From NCBI GenBank assembly GCA_025351165.1, contig JANXWK010000059.1, positions 1-54,496 of the forward strand: a stretch of DNA of 54,496 nucleotides. Reading direction: 5' to 3'. Positions 1-7,003 of this stretch are shown piece after piece (position 1 is the stretch's first letter; every line of letters starts with the position of its first letter). The notes under the pieces were generated by a model. It saw only the letters and a list, made by a program, of their open reading frames with translations. It searched no databases and was not told the DNA's origin. This DNA comes from Hyphomicrobiales bacterium. GTDB taxonomy: Bacteria; Pseudomonadota; Alphaproteobacteria; Rhizobiales; Beijerinckiaceae. The position numbers were made by a program, and so were the translations under genes.

Positions 1-53
1 AAGACAATAATCATATATATTCTATATTATAATATAATTATCCTATTTATATC

Positions 54-83
54 TTGACAATCGGCTTTTTGTCCTGTATACAT
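54..83 (+). promoter_or_regulatory. Sigma-70 promoter of structured RNA copy 1
   Basis: A perfect -35 hexamer TTGACA (54-59) is followed after exactly 17 nt by TATACA (77-82). Transcription would start near 88-90, just before the first helix of the RNA (92-98). The homologous RNA copy at 31.66 kb has the same architecture on the other strand (TTGACA, 17 nt, TATTAT), which strongly supports the strand assignment. The 50 bases upstream are almost pure A/T, like an UP element. Confidence 0.75.
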
Positions 84-88
84 AGCCC

Positions 89-304
89 TGTCTTTTCCTT
101 GGCAAGAGCACGGGCCGGCCGAGTGTCTGGGGGAAAAGGGCAATGTCCAGGACACCGCTTTTCTGGATGGGGCTGGTTGAATAGGGATACCACCTGTTCA
201 GCTGGTTTTATCGACGGACAGAACAGCACGGGCCTGGCCCTCAACGGATCCGTCCAAAGCAGACGGCTGGCAAGCTTATGTAAGACACGTTGAAGGACAA
301 AAGA
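89..304 (+). ncRNA. Structured RNA gene, copy 1 (unidentified family)
   Basis: This stretch has no convincing protein but shares sequence and folding with a second copy at 31453-31660 (minus). Helices seen are CTTTTCC (92-98) with GGAAAAG (132-138); TGAATAGG (178-185) with CCTGTTCA (193-200) around the conserved loop GATACCA; CCCTCAACG (238-246) with CGTTGAAGG (288-296), one C-A mismatch; and inside that, CCGTC (250-254) with GACGG (262-266). In copy 2 the first helix reads CTTTCGT/ACGAAAG, so three base pairs changed in compensation, and the GATACCA hairpin swaps a G-C for an A-T pair. The most conserved primary sequence lies at 236-304. The RNA may continue to about 461, since further hairpins follow. 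It matches no RNA I recognise: it lacks tmRNA, RNase P, SRP or 6S hallmarks. Overlapping ORFs are not conserved in frame with copy 2, so it is not a protein gene. Confidence 0.65.
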
Positions 305-308
305 TTGC

Positions 309-389
309 ATGCGGGGCATGGGTTAACGCAAACAACCCAAAAGGCGCCCAAAACAGATCATAAGGCCTGCGTGAAACGATGCCCCGCAT
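309..389 (+). repeat. 11-bp inverted repeat enclosing a small hairpin
   Basis: ATGCGGGGCAT at 309-319 is perfectly complementary to ATGCCCCGCAT at 379-389. Inside lies a second hairpin, GGGTT (320-324) with AACCC (334-338). It directly follows the conserved part of structured RNA copy 1, so it is probably a 3' domain of the same transcript. Copy 2 has a comparable long-range stem at 31350-31403 with unrelated sequence. Confidence 0.5.
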
Positions 390-426
390 CTGCTCTTGCA
401 ACTATCATTCTTGCATCTACCAATAG

Positions 427-461
427 CCTATCACTCCGCCTGCAAAGCGCGGAGTGATAGG
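427..461. other. 13-bp perfect hairpin, gene-free region
   Basis: CCTATCACTCCGC (427-439) pairs perfectly with GCGGAGTGATAGG (449-461) around a 9-nt loop. No T-run follows on either strand, so it is not a classical Rho-independent terminator. It could be the last helix of the RNA starting near 89, or a separate palindromic repeat. From here to the operator near 767 I see no gene. A slippage-like octamer repeat (AGAAGTCC, 2.6 copies) sits at 689-711. Confidence 0.4.
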
Positions 462-766
462 TGTTGATGGGTGGAGCGGAACAAGAGTGTGAACTTTATT
501 TCTGTTCTTCCCGATGCATGAAATGCAAGCGGAGCTTCAGCTTTTACAAAGCGCAAAATCCTCCACAACTGTCTTTGCCAGCAAGCAGAGCGCGACCCAC
601 GATCCAGAAAACAAGGGGAAAGAACCATTTTTGGCAGATATTTAACTATACCTGCATCGCGGTCTTATTTCATTTTGTCCGTCAAGACAGAAGTCCAGAA
701 GTCCAGAAGTATATTTTTAATTGAAACGTCTACACGAACTTGAAAACCTACGTTTTTCTCCAATCC

Positions 767-797
767 TGTAAGGCTGGTGTAAGGTTGGGGATTTATT
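767..797 (+). promoter_or_regulatory. TGTAAG direct-repeat box A
   Basis: TGTAAGG at 767-773 and again at 778-784 gives an 11-bp repeat period, and exactly 7 nt separate the second repeat from the -10-like TTTATT at 792-797. The same arrangement precedes the genes at 1867 and 52095. An 11-bp direct repeat abutting a -10 element with no -35 box is typical of activators of the OmpR/PhoB response-regulator family. The regulator is not in this window. Confidence 0.65.
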
Positions 798-829
798 AAA
801 AAATCTATGTCTTGCTGATCGGGATTATC

Positions 830-1747
830 ATGACCTTTGTAAATACGCACATTCTTAAACAAGACCCTCTAAATATTGGGTTAGCAAAATCTCAGGGTTT
901 CAAGGTTGCTTTAGTACCTGTTATTGCAGCACCGATGGCCCCAGTGGCTGTAGAACTTTGGGTTTTACTTTCAGGAGCCTTGAGCCAAAACAACAGTTTT
1001 TCTGGGCACTCTGTCAACACTTATCCAAAAAGCAAAATACACTTTTTTGATTCAAAAATAGATGCATTTGAAAAGAGTCTTCTCGCGTATTTTGATACTG
1101 TTTCGCCTGTAAAAGCTTCAAATAAAGACATTCTATTTTTAGCAAAATGGATACAGACAACAGATCATAAAACCTATTCAGCTTCTGTTGTCATCCTTGC
1201 CAAAAATTATTTTGCCAAAATTGCGGCGGCGCATAAATTGATGGATTTAAAAAATGGCTCTCGATCTAAACTTGAAAAAACAACTGATGACGCTATTGGT
1301 TCTGCTATCAAGACGCTGCTTGAAAACCCAAATTTAAGTCCAAAACAGCGATCAGAAGCAAGCAAACTTTATATTATGGCAACAGAGGGGGTAGACCCTG
1401 CTCCCGACAAAAAAGGCAAGAAACAAAAACAAAGTAATGCGACCAGTGGGGCAACACCACCAGACCCTGGTAAAAAACCAGATAAAAACAAAGACAAAGG
1501 GAATAAAATAAAGCAGCAAAATGAGGCTCAGCTCAAGGAGCTCAAAGCCAAGCTGAAAGCTGAGGGGAAAACAGGAGATGCGGCCTATGTTGATGCGCTT
1601 AAAAAAGCAGCTAAGGCTCTTAGGCAACTCAACAATCTTCCAAAAGGCCTGAAGCTTGAAGAGCAGCTGGTAAAAGTTTCTCAACTCATGGCAGAACTTG
1701 ATGCTGCAAATTTTACAATAAAAATATTTGAGAGCTTTAGAAAGTAA
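830..1747 (+). CDS. Orphan protein A (boxed; possible secreted effector)
   Basis: I do not recognise this 305-residue protein. The start is taken at ATG 830; an in-frame TTG at 812 is the alternative. After a short polar N-terminus comes a hydrophobic, alanine/proline-rich stretch (about residues 25-55) that could insert in a membrane but does not look like a cleaved signal peptide. A largely helical middle follows, then a Lys/Pro/Asn-rich disordered linker (about 190-235) and a C-terminal Lys/Glu/Leu coiled-coil-like helix ending in FESFRK. It lies behind box A and is followed 119 bp later by another boxed orphan gene. Codon use is AT-rich like the other boxed genes. A role as a host-directed secreted protein is inference from the shared operator and the lack of metabolic domains; a membrane-associated regulator is possible. 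Confidence 0.7.
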   Translation: MTFVNTHILKQDPLNIGLAKSQGFKVALVPVIAAPMAPVAVELWVLLSGALSQNNSFSGHSVNTYPKSKIHFFDSKIDAFEKSLLAYFDTVSPVKASNKDILFLAKWIQTTDHKTYSASVVILAKNYFAKIAAAHKLMDLKNGSRSKLEKTTDDAIGSAIKTLLENPNLSPKQRSEASKLYIMATEGVDPAPDKKGKKQKQSNATSGATPPDPGKKPDKNKDKGNKIKQQNEAQLKELKAKLKAEGKTGDAAYVDALKKAAKALRQLNNLPKGLKLEEQLVKVSQLMAELDAANFTIKIFESFRK

Positions 1748-1791
1748 ATATAGTTGGTTAAATTTATTTAAAAATATATTTTTTCTAATCT

Positions 1792-1822
1792 TGTAAGGTT
1801 CATGTAAGACTAGGGATTTATA
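1792..1822 (+). promoter_or_regulatory. TGTAAG direct-repeat box B
   Basis: TGTAAGG (1792-1798) and TGTAAGA (1803-1809) are spaced 11 bp start to start. A -10-like TTTATA (1817-1822) starts 7 nt after the second repeat. A T-run precedes the first repeat (TTTTTTCTAATC), as at the other two boxes. It lies about 45 nt upstream of the ATG at 1867. Confidence 0.65.
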
Positions 1823-1866
1823 AAGAAATTATTAACTAATCAGAACACTTTACGAAGGAATCAAAA

Positions 1867-2886
1867 ATGTCACCTGTTGCTAAACCTCTTGGCACTCTTC
1901 AAAGCGTAACTTTACGCAATGCCAATAATCAGACGGGTCATTTCCAAGACTCACTTACGCAAGTGAAATTAAAATCAAAGCAAAACGGTCGTACCAACCC
2001 CGCTATCATTCCTCAAAGGGTCATTTCCATAGAGCGCAGCAGACAGGGCGGCCTTATTCTGGGCAATATGCCAAATGAAACCTATATGCCTGCAAACCCT
2101 ATCACGCCTACAAAAGGGGCTATTAATCCTTTCAAAGCCATAGAAGGGAAAGCCGTTTATAGTAAAGGGCTTGATGGTAAAATGTACGAAATTCATGCAG
2201 GTAGTGTTGATCCTTTCGGCTTGAGTGGTTTTGGCTCTGCAATGATTAAAAAACTGCTACCACGAACAGCAAAATTTATCAAAGTTGCAACATTAGGAAG
2301 ATTAAATACAGCAGCCGCTTATAATGAAGGTTATGCCAAAAATTTTATCACATCAATATTGACTAAAAAGCGAGCAAGTTATCAATCCACAACATGGATT
2401 GCAAGCAATCCACAGCATGTTGCGCAAATGGAGAGGCAGCTAGGGATAATCCAAAAATTTGCAAAAGGTTTAAACTTAACCAGAGAACAGATCATTGGCC
2501 TTAATAAATTGGGAGAGGCTCATGGATCGCCTTACATGAATAATGCTGAAGCAGTTTTCAATGCCTTTTTTCATCCCAATTCTGGTACACCTTTATCTGT
2601 AAGAGACGCGAAATATATTGTCTCCCACTTACTTAAATCCAAACCCAGCCAATTTGAAGGACAGGCAAGGTTTATGATACGCATGGCTGAGAATTCTGGA
2701 TTTTCTCTTCGCAGCTACACTTATGACTTTATCACACTGGACAAAATTGTGCTGAAGTACAAAATGAGCGGCCGTGACATAAGCGGTTTAATGAATGCCA
2801 TAAACAGAGGAGAGCCATTTTATCAATACAGGGGGAAAGTTGATCTTACGAAAACAAAAGGGCTGCTTACTCCAAAAGGCTATTAG
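1867..2886 (+). CDS. Orphan protein B (boxed; possible secreted effector)
   Basis: This is a 339-residue protein of unknown function with ATG 1867 preceded by an AAGGA ribosome site. There is no signal peptide or membrane helix. The first 60 residues are polar and rich in Asn, Gln, Thr and Ser. Residues 9-22 (around LQSVTLRN) loosely resemble residues 12-24 of orphan protein C (IQTLELRKN), the kind of N-terminal similarity seen among substrates of one secretion system, although it could be chance. The centre (about 130-300) is predicted helical by composition. The tail ends in TKGLLTPKGY, basic and flexible. The gene has its own box B. I find no catalytic motif I can name. Confidence 0.7.
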   Translation: MSPVAKPLGTLQSVTLRNANNQTGHFQDSLTQVKLKSKQNGRTNPAIIPQRVISIERSRQGGLILGNMPNETYMPANPITPTKGAINPFKAIEGKAVYSKGLDGKMYEIHAGSVDPFGLSGFGSAMIKKLLPRTAKFIKVATLGRLNTAAAYNEGYAKNFITSILTKKRASYQSTTWIASNPQHVAQMERQLGIIQKFAKGLNLTREQIIGLNKLGEAHGSPYMNNAEAVFNAFFHPNSGTPLSVRDAKYIVSHLLKSKPSQFEGQARFMIRMAENSGFSLRSYTYDFITLDKIVLKYKMSGRDISGLMNAINRGEPFYQYRGKVDLTKTKGLLTPKGY

Positions 2887-2931
2887 CTTTGATTGAATAG
2901 TACTTTCTACGTTTAACATTCAATTAAATAC

Positions 2932-2961
2932 ATTCTACGGTTTAAACAAATACCGTAGAAT
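2932..2961 (+). terminator. Hairpin after orphan gene B
   Basis: ATTCTACGGT (2932-2941) pairs perfectly with ACCGTAGAAT (2952-2961) around a 10-nt loop, 45 bp after the stop at 2886. The T-rich tail is poor (TCTATC), so termination strength is doubtful. Downstream, 2989-3010 (GGTTAAATTTA then TTAAAAAT) echoes 1756-1780 upstream of box B, perhaps a decayed promoter copy. Confidence 0.4.
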
Positions 2962-3128
2962 TCTATCACTAAAAATAAATATTATTGGTTAAATTTACCT
3001 TAAAAATCAGATTAGCTTGCTCATATTTCAAGTTTTGAATAGATTTAGCATCAAGAAATGAATGCAAATTCAAAAACAAAGCATTCATTTCTGGCTATAC
3101 TTAAATTCAATTCTCAAGGAAGCGTAAA

Positions 3129-3758
3129 ATGCGTTTAGTTTATATTTCAGGTGTTGCATTTGCAGCTCTTACAGTTTTCTCAAACTCGGCTTATGCTGGC
3201 TGCACAGGCACTGGCTGTTACCAGCAGGTTGTAAACCCTGCTGTTTATGCAACGCATGAGCATAATGTACTGGTATCACCGGAGCGCCGTATTGCTCACC
3301 GCGTTGCTGCCCAACACAGACAGGTACAGGAAACTGTTGTTCTGCGCCCTGAGCGTCAGGTGCCCCGTCATGTACCCGCAACATATTCAACATTTGCCGA
3401 AACTGTACTTGTAGCACAAGCTGGCCGTCGCTGGCAGGTTTCAACGGACGCGCATGGCCGCACAATAGGCTGCTGGGTTGACATACCCGCACAATACACA
3501 ACACGCCATCGTCAGGTTATGGTTAGCCCTGCAAGCACCAGCTACGAAACTATCCCAGCTGTTGTTACAACCCGCACCCGCACACACATGGTTCGCCCAG
3601 CTTCTGTAGAATATCAGACAGTGCCTGCGCAATACCGTACAGTTGCTAAACAGGTACTGGTTCAACCGGCCTCTGCCTCATGGGCACCAATTGGTGGGCA
3701 CACAGCCTCTCTATCATGCAGCGGGCGCGGCTTTTTTGGGTCAACCTGCGGACGCTGA
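3129..3758 (+). CDS. Exported protein with degenerate ~23-residue repeats
   Basis: This 209-residue protein has a clear Sec signal peptide (basic MR, hydrophobic core, cleavage after about residue 23 at AYA-G). The mature part has CTGTGC at its start and is built of repeats of about 23 residues whose consensus is V-L/M-V-x-P-A/E-x(3)-Y/R-x(3)-P-A. They recur at least five times and are rich in Arg, Gln, Val and Pro, with almost no acidic residues. Two Cys near each end could form disulfides. Similar repeat proteins of unknown function occur in Hyphomicrobiales, to my recollection. It is likely periplasmic or surface located and strongly basic, perhaps cell-wall or LPS binding. The gene is visibly richer in G+C than the orphan genes before it. 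A strong terminator follows at 3803. Confidence 0.85.
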   Translation: MRLVYISGVAFAALTVFSNSAYAGCTGTGCYQQVVNPAVYATHEHNVLVSPERRIAHRVAAQHRQVQETVVLRPERQVPRHVPATYSTFAETVLVAQAGRRWQVSTDAHGRTIGCWVDIPAQYTTRHRQVMVSPASTSYETIPAVVTTRTRTHMVRPASVEYQTVPAQYRTVAKQVLVQPASASWAPIGGHTASLSCSGRGFFGSTCGR

Positions 3759-3802
3759 TGCCTTTACCACATAATGCTAAAAAAAATATCCCCTCCAACT
3801 CC

Positions 3803-3834
3803 AAACGCTTTCAGTTTCTGAAGGCGTTTTTTTT
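3803..3834 (+). terminator. Rho-independent terminator
   Basis: AAACGCTTTCAG (3803-3814), a TTT loop, and CTGAAGGCGTTT (3818-3829) form a 12-bp stem with one G-T pair, followed by a run of T to 3834. It ends the repeat-protein transcript before ybhL. Confidence 0.9.
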
Positions 3835-3904
3835 ATAAAATGCAATAAGTGACTTCTAGTAAAATATTCTTTAAATTTCCATATTCAGACAACACAGATC
3901 AGTG

Positions 3905-3939
3905 TATAGTGTTCTGCGAGTGTCTCATGGGAGACATTC
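3905..3939 (+). promoter_or_regulatory. 5' leader hairpin of ybhL with -10 element
   Basis: A -10-like TATAGT (3905-3910) is followed by a 9-bp hairpin at the expected transcript 5' end: GAGTGTCTC (3918-3926), loop ATGG, GAGACATTC (3931-3939), with one G-T pair. Alphaproteobacteria are known to carry a small structured ybhL leader motif upstream of this gene, and this hairpin is a good candidate for it. I cannot confirm the consensus from memory. Confidence 0.5.
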
Positions 3940-3963
3940 AGGATAACCTTTATGAGGGTTCTA

Positions 3964-4740
3964 ATGGTTGATTATGATCGTAATGCCTCTGTGCCGCGCT
4001 TTGGCGCAGGCTTGGGTATAAATACACAGGCGCAGATAGATCAGGGACTGCGCACATATATGTTGGGCGTCTATAATAATATGGTGATTGGCCTAGGCAT
4101 TACAGGCCTTGTAGCGCTTGGCCTTTACATGATGTCTGTTTCAGGTGCTGGTGGGACACTGCGTTCAGGTGCTGAATTAACAGAATTTGGGCGGTTTCTA
4201 TACACAAGCTCTTTCAAGTATGTACTGATATTCGCGCCTCTTGTAGTTGTGCTTTATCTAGGCTTCAAAGTCCATTCCATGAGCGCATCTGCTGCACGAA
4301 TGACCTTCTTTTTATATGCGGCTCTCATGGGCGCATCACTCAGCATTCTAGGCCTTGTATACGCGCATTCGTCAATTGCACGCGTATTTTTCATTACAGC
4401 GGCAGCTTTTGGTTCGCTCAGCCTTTATGGCTACACGACCAAACGTGATCTGTCTGGAATGTCATCTTTTTTGATGATGGGTCTGTTTGGCCTGATGATT
4501 GCCAGTGTGGTCAATATCTTTCTTGCAAGCTCAGGCATGCAGTGGGTCATCTCCATTGTAGGTGTTCTGCTGTTTGCTGGGCTTACAGCCTATGACACAC
4601 AGAGCATAAAAGAAATGTATTTTGAAGGCGACATGCAGGAAACTGCGGCTAAAAAATCCATTCTGGGTGCCTTACAGCTCTACATGGACTTTATCGGAAT
4701 GTTTCAGTTTCTTATGTCGATGATGGGCAGCCGCGAATAG
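3964..4740 (+). CDS. ybhL: Bax inhibitor-1/YbhL family membrane protein
   Basis: This is an integral inner-membrane protein of the BI-1 (UPF0005) family with about seven transmembrane helices from residue 35 to the end. The conserved C-terminal segment AYDTQSIKEMY, with an internal acidic residue, is typical of the family, whose members act as pH-sensitive calcium leak channels. Start ATG 3964 (MVDYDRN) is preferred over ATG 3952 because family members begin near MADYDRN and GAGGG lies just upstream. Length is 258 residues, normal for alphaproteobacterial members. The gene is monocistronic, with a leader hairpin at 3918 and a terminator at 4764. Confidence 0.92.
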   Translation: MVDYDRNASVPRFGAGLGINTQAQIDQGLRTYMLGVYNNMVIGLGITGLVALGLYMMSVSGAGGTLRSGAELTEFGRFLYTSSFKYVLIFAPLVVVLYLGFKVHSMSASAARMTFFLYAALMGASLSILGLVYAHSSIARVFFITAAAFGSLSLYGYTTKRDLSGMSSFLMMGLFGLMIASVVNIFLASSGMQWVISIVGVLLFAGLTAYDTQSIKEMYFEGDMQETAAKKSILGALQLYMDFIGMFQFLMSMMGSRE

Positions 4741-4763
4741 GACTGTTTCGCTTTAAATTAATC

Positions 4764-4791
4764 AAGGCTCTGGGAAACTGGGGCCTTTTTT
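4764..4791 (+). terminator. Rho-independent terminator of ybhL
   Basis: AAGGCTC (4764-4770) pairs with GGGCCTT (4781-4787) and is followed by T to 4791. Confidence 0.8.
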
Positions 4792-4816
4792 GTTACATGT
4801 ACATTGTTCAGTTTTC

Positions 4817-5326
4817 ATGATTTCCATCATTATACGGGTTGAAAAACTAGATGGCAGAGACCCTGGCAGGCTTTTGGCTGAGACAGTTACACCTTTGGTC
4901 AGCGGTGTTGTACAGGGGATTGTTGGACGCCTGATTATAGTTGATGTTTCTGGTCTACCTAAAGTTGGTGCCATTGCTGAAGAGGCTGGTGCGGTGCTTA
5001 TTAAAGCTGCAAATTGGCAAAGCGGCCTTGATGAAGCTGCTAGACATTTGATGACTGACTGGGTTTTAGTCTTTGACTGCGGTGTACTTACAGAGCCATC
5101 ACTGTGGCCATGCCTTGAAAGGCATATCAGAGCTGGAGGTGACTTTGTTGGTGTCTCTCAAATTCAATGGTCGCTCAAACGAGCTGTGTATCAATTTTTA
5201 GGTAGAATAATGGTTGATCAAGCGGTTCTCATACGCCGTAGAAACATTAATAATCAGATTTTTGAAAAAAGTTTTGGCAAAAAAATCATGGTTATGCAAA
5301 CACGCACAATCCGCTTGAAGCTGTAA
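4817..5326 (+). CDS. Short glycosyltransferase family 2-like protein
   Basis: From ATG 4817 (MISIIIRVEK) this encodes 169 residues. The beginning, an ISIII strand followed by LLAETVTPLVSGVVQGIVGRLIIVDVSG, and the later DWVLVFDCGV resemble the nucleotide-sugar-binding half of GT-A (GT2) proteins. In other Hyphomicrobiales a similar gene of roughly 220-230 residues occurs near moaB, to my recollection. Here it is shorter and the first-strand Pro-Thr-Leu-Asn signature is replaced by RVEKLDG. The DxD motif is not evident, so activity is doubtful. It converges on moaB with no gap: its stop codon ends at 5326 and the moaB stop begins at 5327. It could be a decaying glycosyltransferase or one with a non-catalytic role. 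Confidence 0.65.
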   Translation: MISIIIRVEKLDGRDPGRLLAETVTPLVSGVVQGIVGRLIIVDVSGLPKVGAIAEEAGAVLIKAANWQSGLDEAARHLMTDWVLVFDCGVLTEPSLWPCLERHIRAGGDFVGVSQIQWSLKRAVYQFLGRIMVDQAVLIRRRNINNQIFEKSFGKKIMVMQTRTIRLKL

Positions 5327-5884
5327 TTATTTACGTTTTTGATCTTCATCAAGGCGTGGCATTATTTCTACAAAATTGCAGGGGGTGTGTCTGTAATCAA
5401 GCTGCATTGACAATATGCCATCCCATGCATCCTTACACGCACCAGGGCTGCCTGGCAGACAAAAAATAAAAGTTGGTGTGCCGCTTTGCGCACCTGCAAG
5501 GCCAGCTGTCGCTCTGGACTGTAAAGTTGAGGTTCCAATTTTACCATAACTTATGGCATGAAATACCGCTGAAAACCCATCCATTCGTTTCTCAAATAAA
5601 GGTTCAACAGCTTCTGGTGTTACATCACGGCCCGTAAATCCTGTGCCCCCAGTTGTCAAGATTACGTCGATATGATGATTTTTTATCCATTCCTGAACTT
5701 TTGTCCTGATCTCATTTACGTCATCCTTGACTATAGCGCGATCTGCCAAAATGTGGCCTGCTGTTCCAAGTCTTGAACTTAATACTGTGCCAGACTTGTC
5801 ATTTTCAAAGATTCTTGTGTCTGAAATAGTCAATACTGCAATGTTCAGAGCAATAAAGGGCCGGATTTCATCTGATTTGTTCAT
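5327..5884 (-). CDS. moaB: Molybdopterin adenylyltransferase-type MoaB
   Basis: This 185-residue cytosolic protein belongs to the MoaB/MogA/MoeA-domain family that activates molybdopterin with ATP for metal insertion. The fold begins at residue 13 (ALNIAVLTISDTR), and the signature TTGGTGFTGRD (about 78-88) binds the pterin phosphate, with PEAV following. The later segment FCLPGSPGACKDAWDG matches the family's LPGSPxAC motif. Length is normal. It fits functionally with the molybdenum aldehyde oxidoreductase genes at 41-45.7 kb and modA at 34.2 kb, although they are not linked in an operon. Confidence 0.93.
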   Translation of the reverse strand: MNKSDEIRPFIALNIAVLTISDTRIFENDKSGTVLSSRLGTAGHILADRAIVKDDVNEIRTKVQEWIKNHHIDVILTTGGTGFTGRDVTPEAVEPLFEKRMDGFSAVFHAISYGKIGTSTLQSRATAGLAGAQSGTPTFIFCLPGSPGACKDAWDGILSMQLDYRHTPCNFVEIMPRLDEDQKRK

Positions 5885-6051
5885 CCGTTATTTCCTGTTT
5901 TGAAATACGATGTGTTTTGGCTAGAATAGGTGTAGTTAAATTCAAGCATAATTATGGAATCAATGCTTAAACTCTATTTTTCATTTTGTCGCATCATCTT
6001 GATGAAAAAAACCGTATATTTTCTTTGTAGAGCTTGATGAGGATGCCATAA

Positions 6052-6615
6052 ATGATACGAAAAATCTGCGTATATTGCGGGTCTGGACAGGGAGCGGATC
6101 CTGTTTTCAAAGAAGCCGCACAGGCCTTTGGTTTTGAGATGGCCAAACATAATGTTGGCCTTGTTTATGGCGGTGGAAATCTAGGGCTCATGGGTGTGAT
6201 TGCACGCTCCGTTCTGCAACATGGGGGGCACGTAACAGGCATTATTCCTCAATTTTTAAAAAGCAAAGAACAAATGCTCGAAGGGGCACAGGAGCTTATC
6301 ATAACCAACACGATGCATGAACGTAAAATGCTCATGTGTGAAAAATCTGACGCATTTGTTGCGTTGCCAGGTGGTATTGGTACATTGGAGGAACTGGTTG
6401 AGCAAATGACATGGGCTCAGCTTCAGCAGCATAATAAACCTATCATTATTGCAAACATAGCCCAATTTTGGGATCCGTTGCTTAGTTTAATCAGTCATAT
6501 GCGGGAAAATGGTTTTATTCGGCAAGGCTGTGAAGTTGCAACGCTTATTACCAACAAGGTAGACGCAATTATTCCAATGCTTCAACAAGCTGTCAATCCT
6601 GACCATGCCAATTAG
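6052..6615 (+). CDS. LOG family (TIGR00730) nucleotide phosphoribohydrolase
   Basis: This 187-residue cytosolic enzyme is of the LOG/YvdD type, which removes ribose-5-phosphate from nucleoside monophosphates such as cytokinin ribotides or AMP. Diagnostic motifs are CVYCGSG near the N-terminus, YGGGNLGLMG (about 39-48) and the catalytic PGGIGTLEE (about 106-114), with the conserved E of HERK just before. The start ATG follows GAGGATG. It is monocistronic by spacing (165 bp to moaB upstream, divergent). The physiological substrate cannot be told from sequence; cytokinin production would matter only in a plant-associated host. Confidence 0.92.
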   Translation: MIRKICVYCGSGQGADPVFKEAAQAFGFEMAKHNVGLVYGGGNLGLMGVIARSVLQHGGHVTGIIPQFLKSKEQMLEGAQELIITNTMHERKMLMCEKSDAFVALPGGIGTLEELVEQMTWAQLQQHNKPIIIANIAQFWDPLLSLISHMRENGFIRQGCEVATLITNKVDAIIPMLQQAVNPDHAN

Positions 6616-6740
6616 GGCTTTGTTTACCCACTTGCAAATTACTCAACCTAGGTATCGTAATTCCAGGTCAGTGATAACGCATTAATAAGTGTTTGGATGT
6701 ACTCCATTGTGGTACCCAGAAATACACCAAGAGGTAAATC

Positions 6741-6893
6741 ATGCAGAATATTGCTCTAAACCTTAAACCCGCCACTCGTCTGGTGGACATAATGATTATG
6801 GTGTTGGCAGCTTATTTTGCACTACATGCCAGCTCTGTTCGGATAAATCATCCCCCAGTACAGGCAACAGTGCCCAGTTTTTCTGTGAGTTAA
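6741..6893 (+). CDS. Small single-helix membrane protein (50 aa)
   Basis: ATG 6741 has a good ribosome site (AAGAGG ending 6 nt upstream) and opens a 50-codon frame stopping at TAA 6891-6893. Residues 14-33 (around VDIMIMVLAAYFAL) form one hydrophobic helix, preceded by a basic residue and followed by a polar, proline-containing tail. The topology suggests a small inner-membrane protein with its C-terminus outside. No family is recognised. It lies between the LOG gene and another small exported protein on the same strand. Support rests on the ribosome site and the amphiphilic composition only. Confidence 0.5.
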   Translation: MQNIALNLKPATRLVDIMIMVLAAYFALHASSVRINHPPVQATVPSFSVS

Positions 6894-7003
6894 CATCAGT
6901 CGTAATATTGCCTCGATGAAGATTAGACTCTAGTGTGACTGTCACCAGGGAGCTTGTTTCACTTAAAGTGTTACTTGCCAGAATAATCAACGAGGTACTT
7001 ATT

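Noticed and set aside
47-319. Minus-strand ORF with the repeated SFVLQRVL-type start, also present at 31444-31707
   Set aside because: The two frames look alike only over about 20 codons, and the DNA similarity continues across a single-base indel that changes the frame. Helix conservation and the opposite-strand promoter explain the similarity as an RNA gene.
89-461. tmRNA, RNase P RNA, SRP RNA or 6S RNA
   Set aside because: None of their hallmark segments is present, and 6S would need end-to-end pairing that is not seen.
427-461. Rho-independent terminator
   Set aside because: The stem is perfect but no T-run follows on either strand.
461-724. Plus-strand ORF of 87 codons
   Set aside because: No ribosome site, Cys/Arg-rich random-looking composition, and it starts in the arm of a hairpin.
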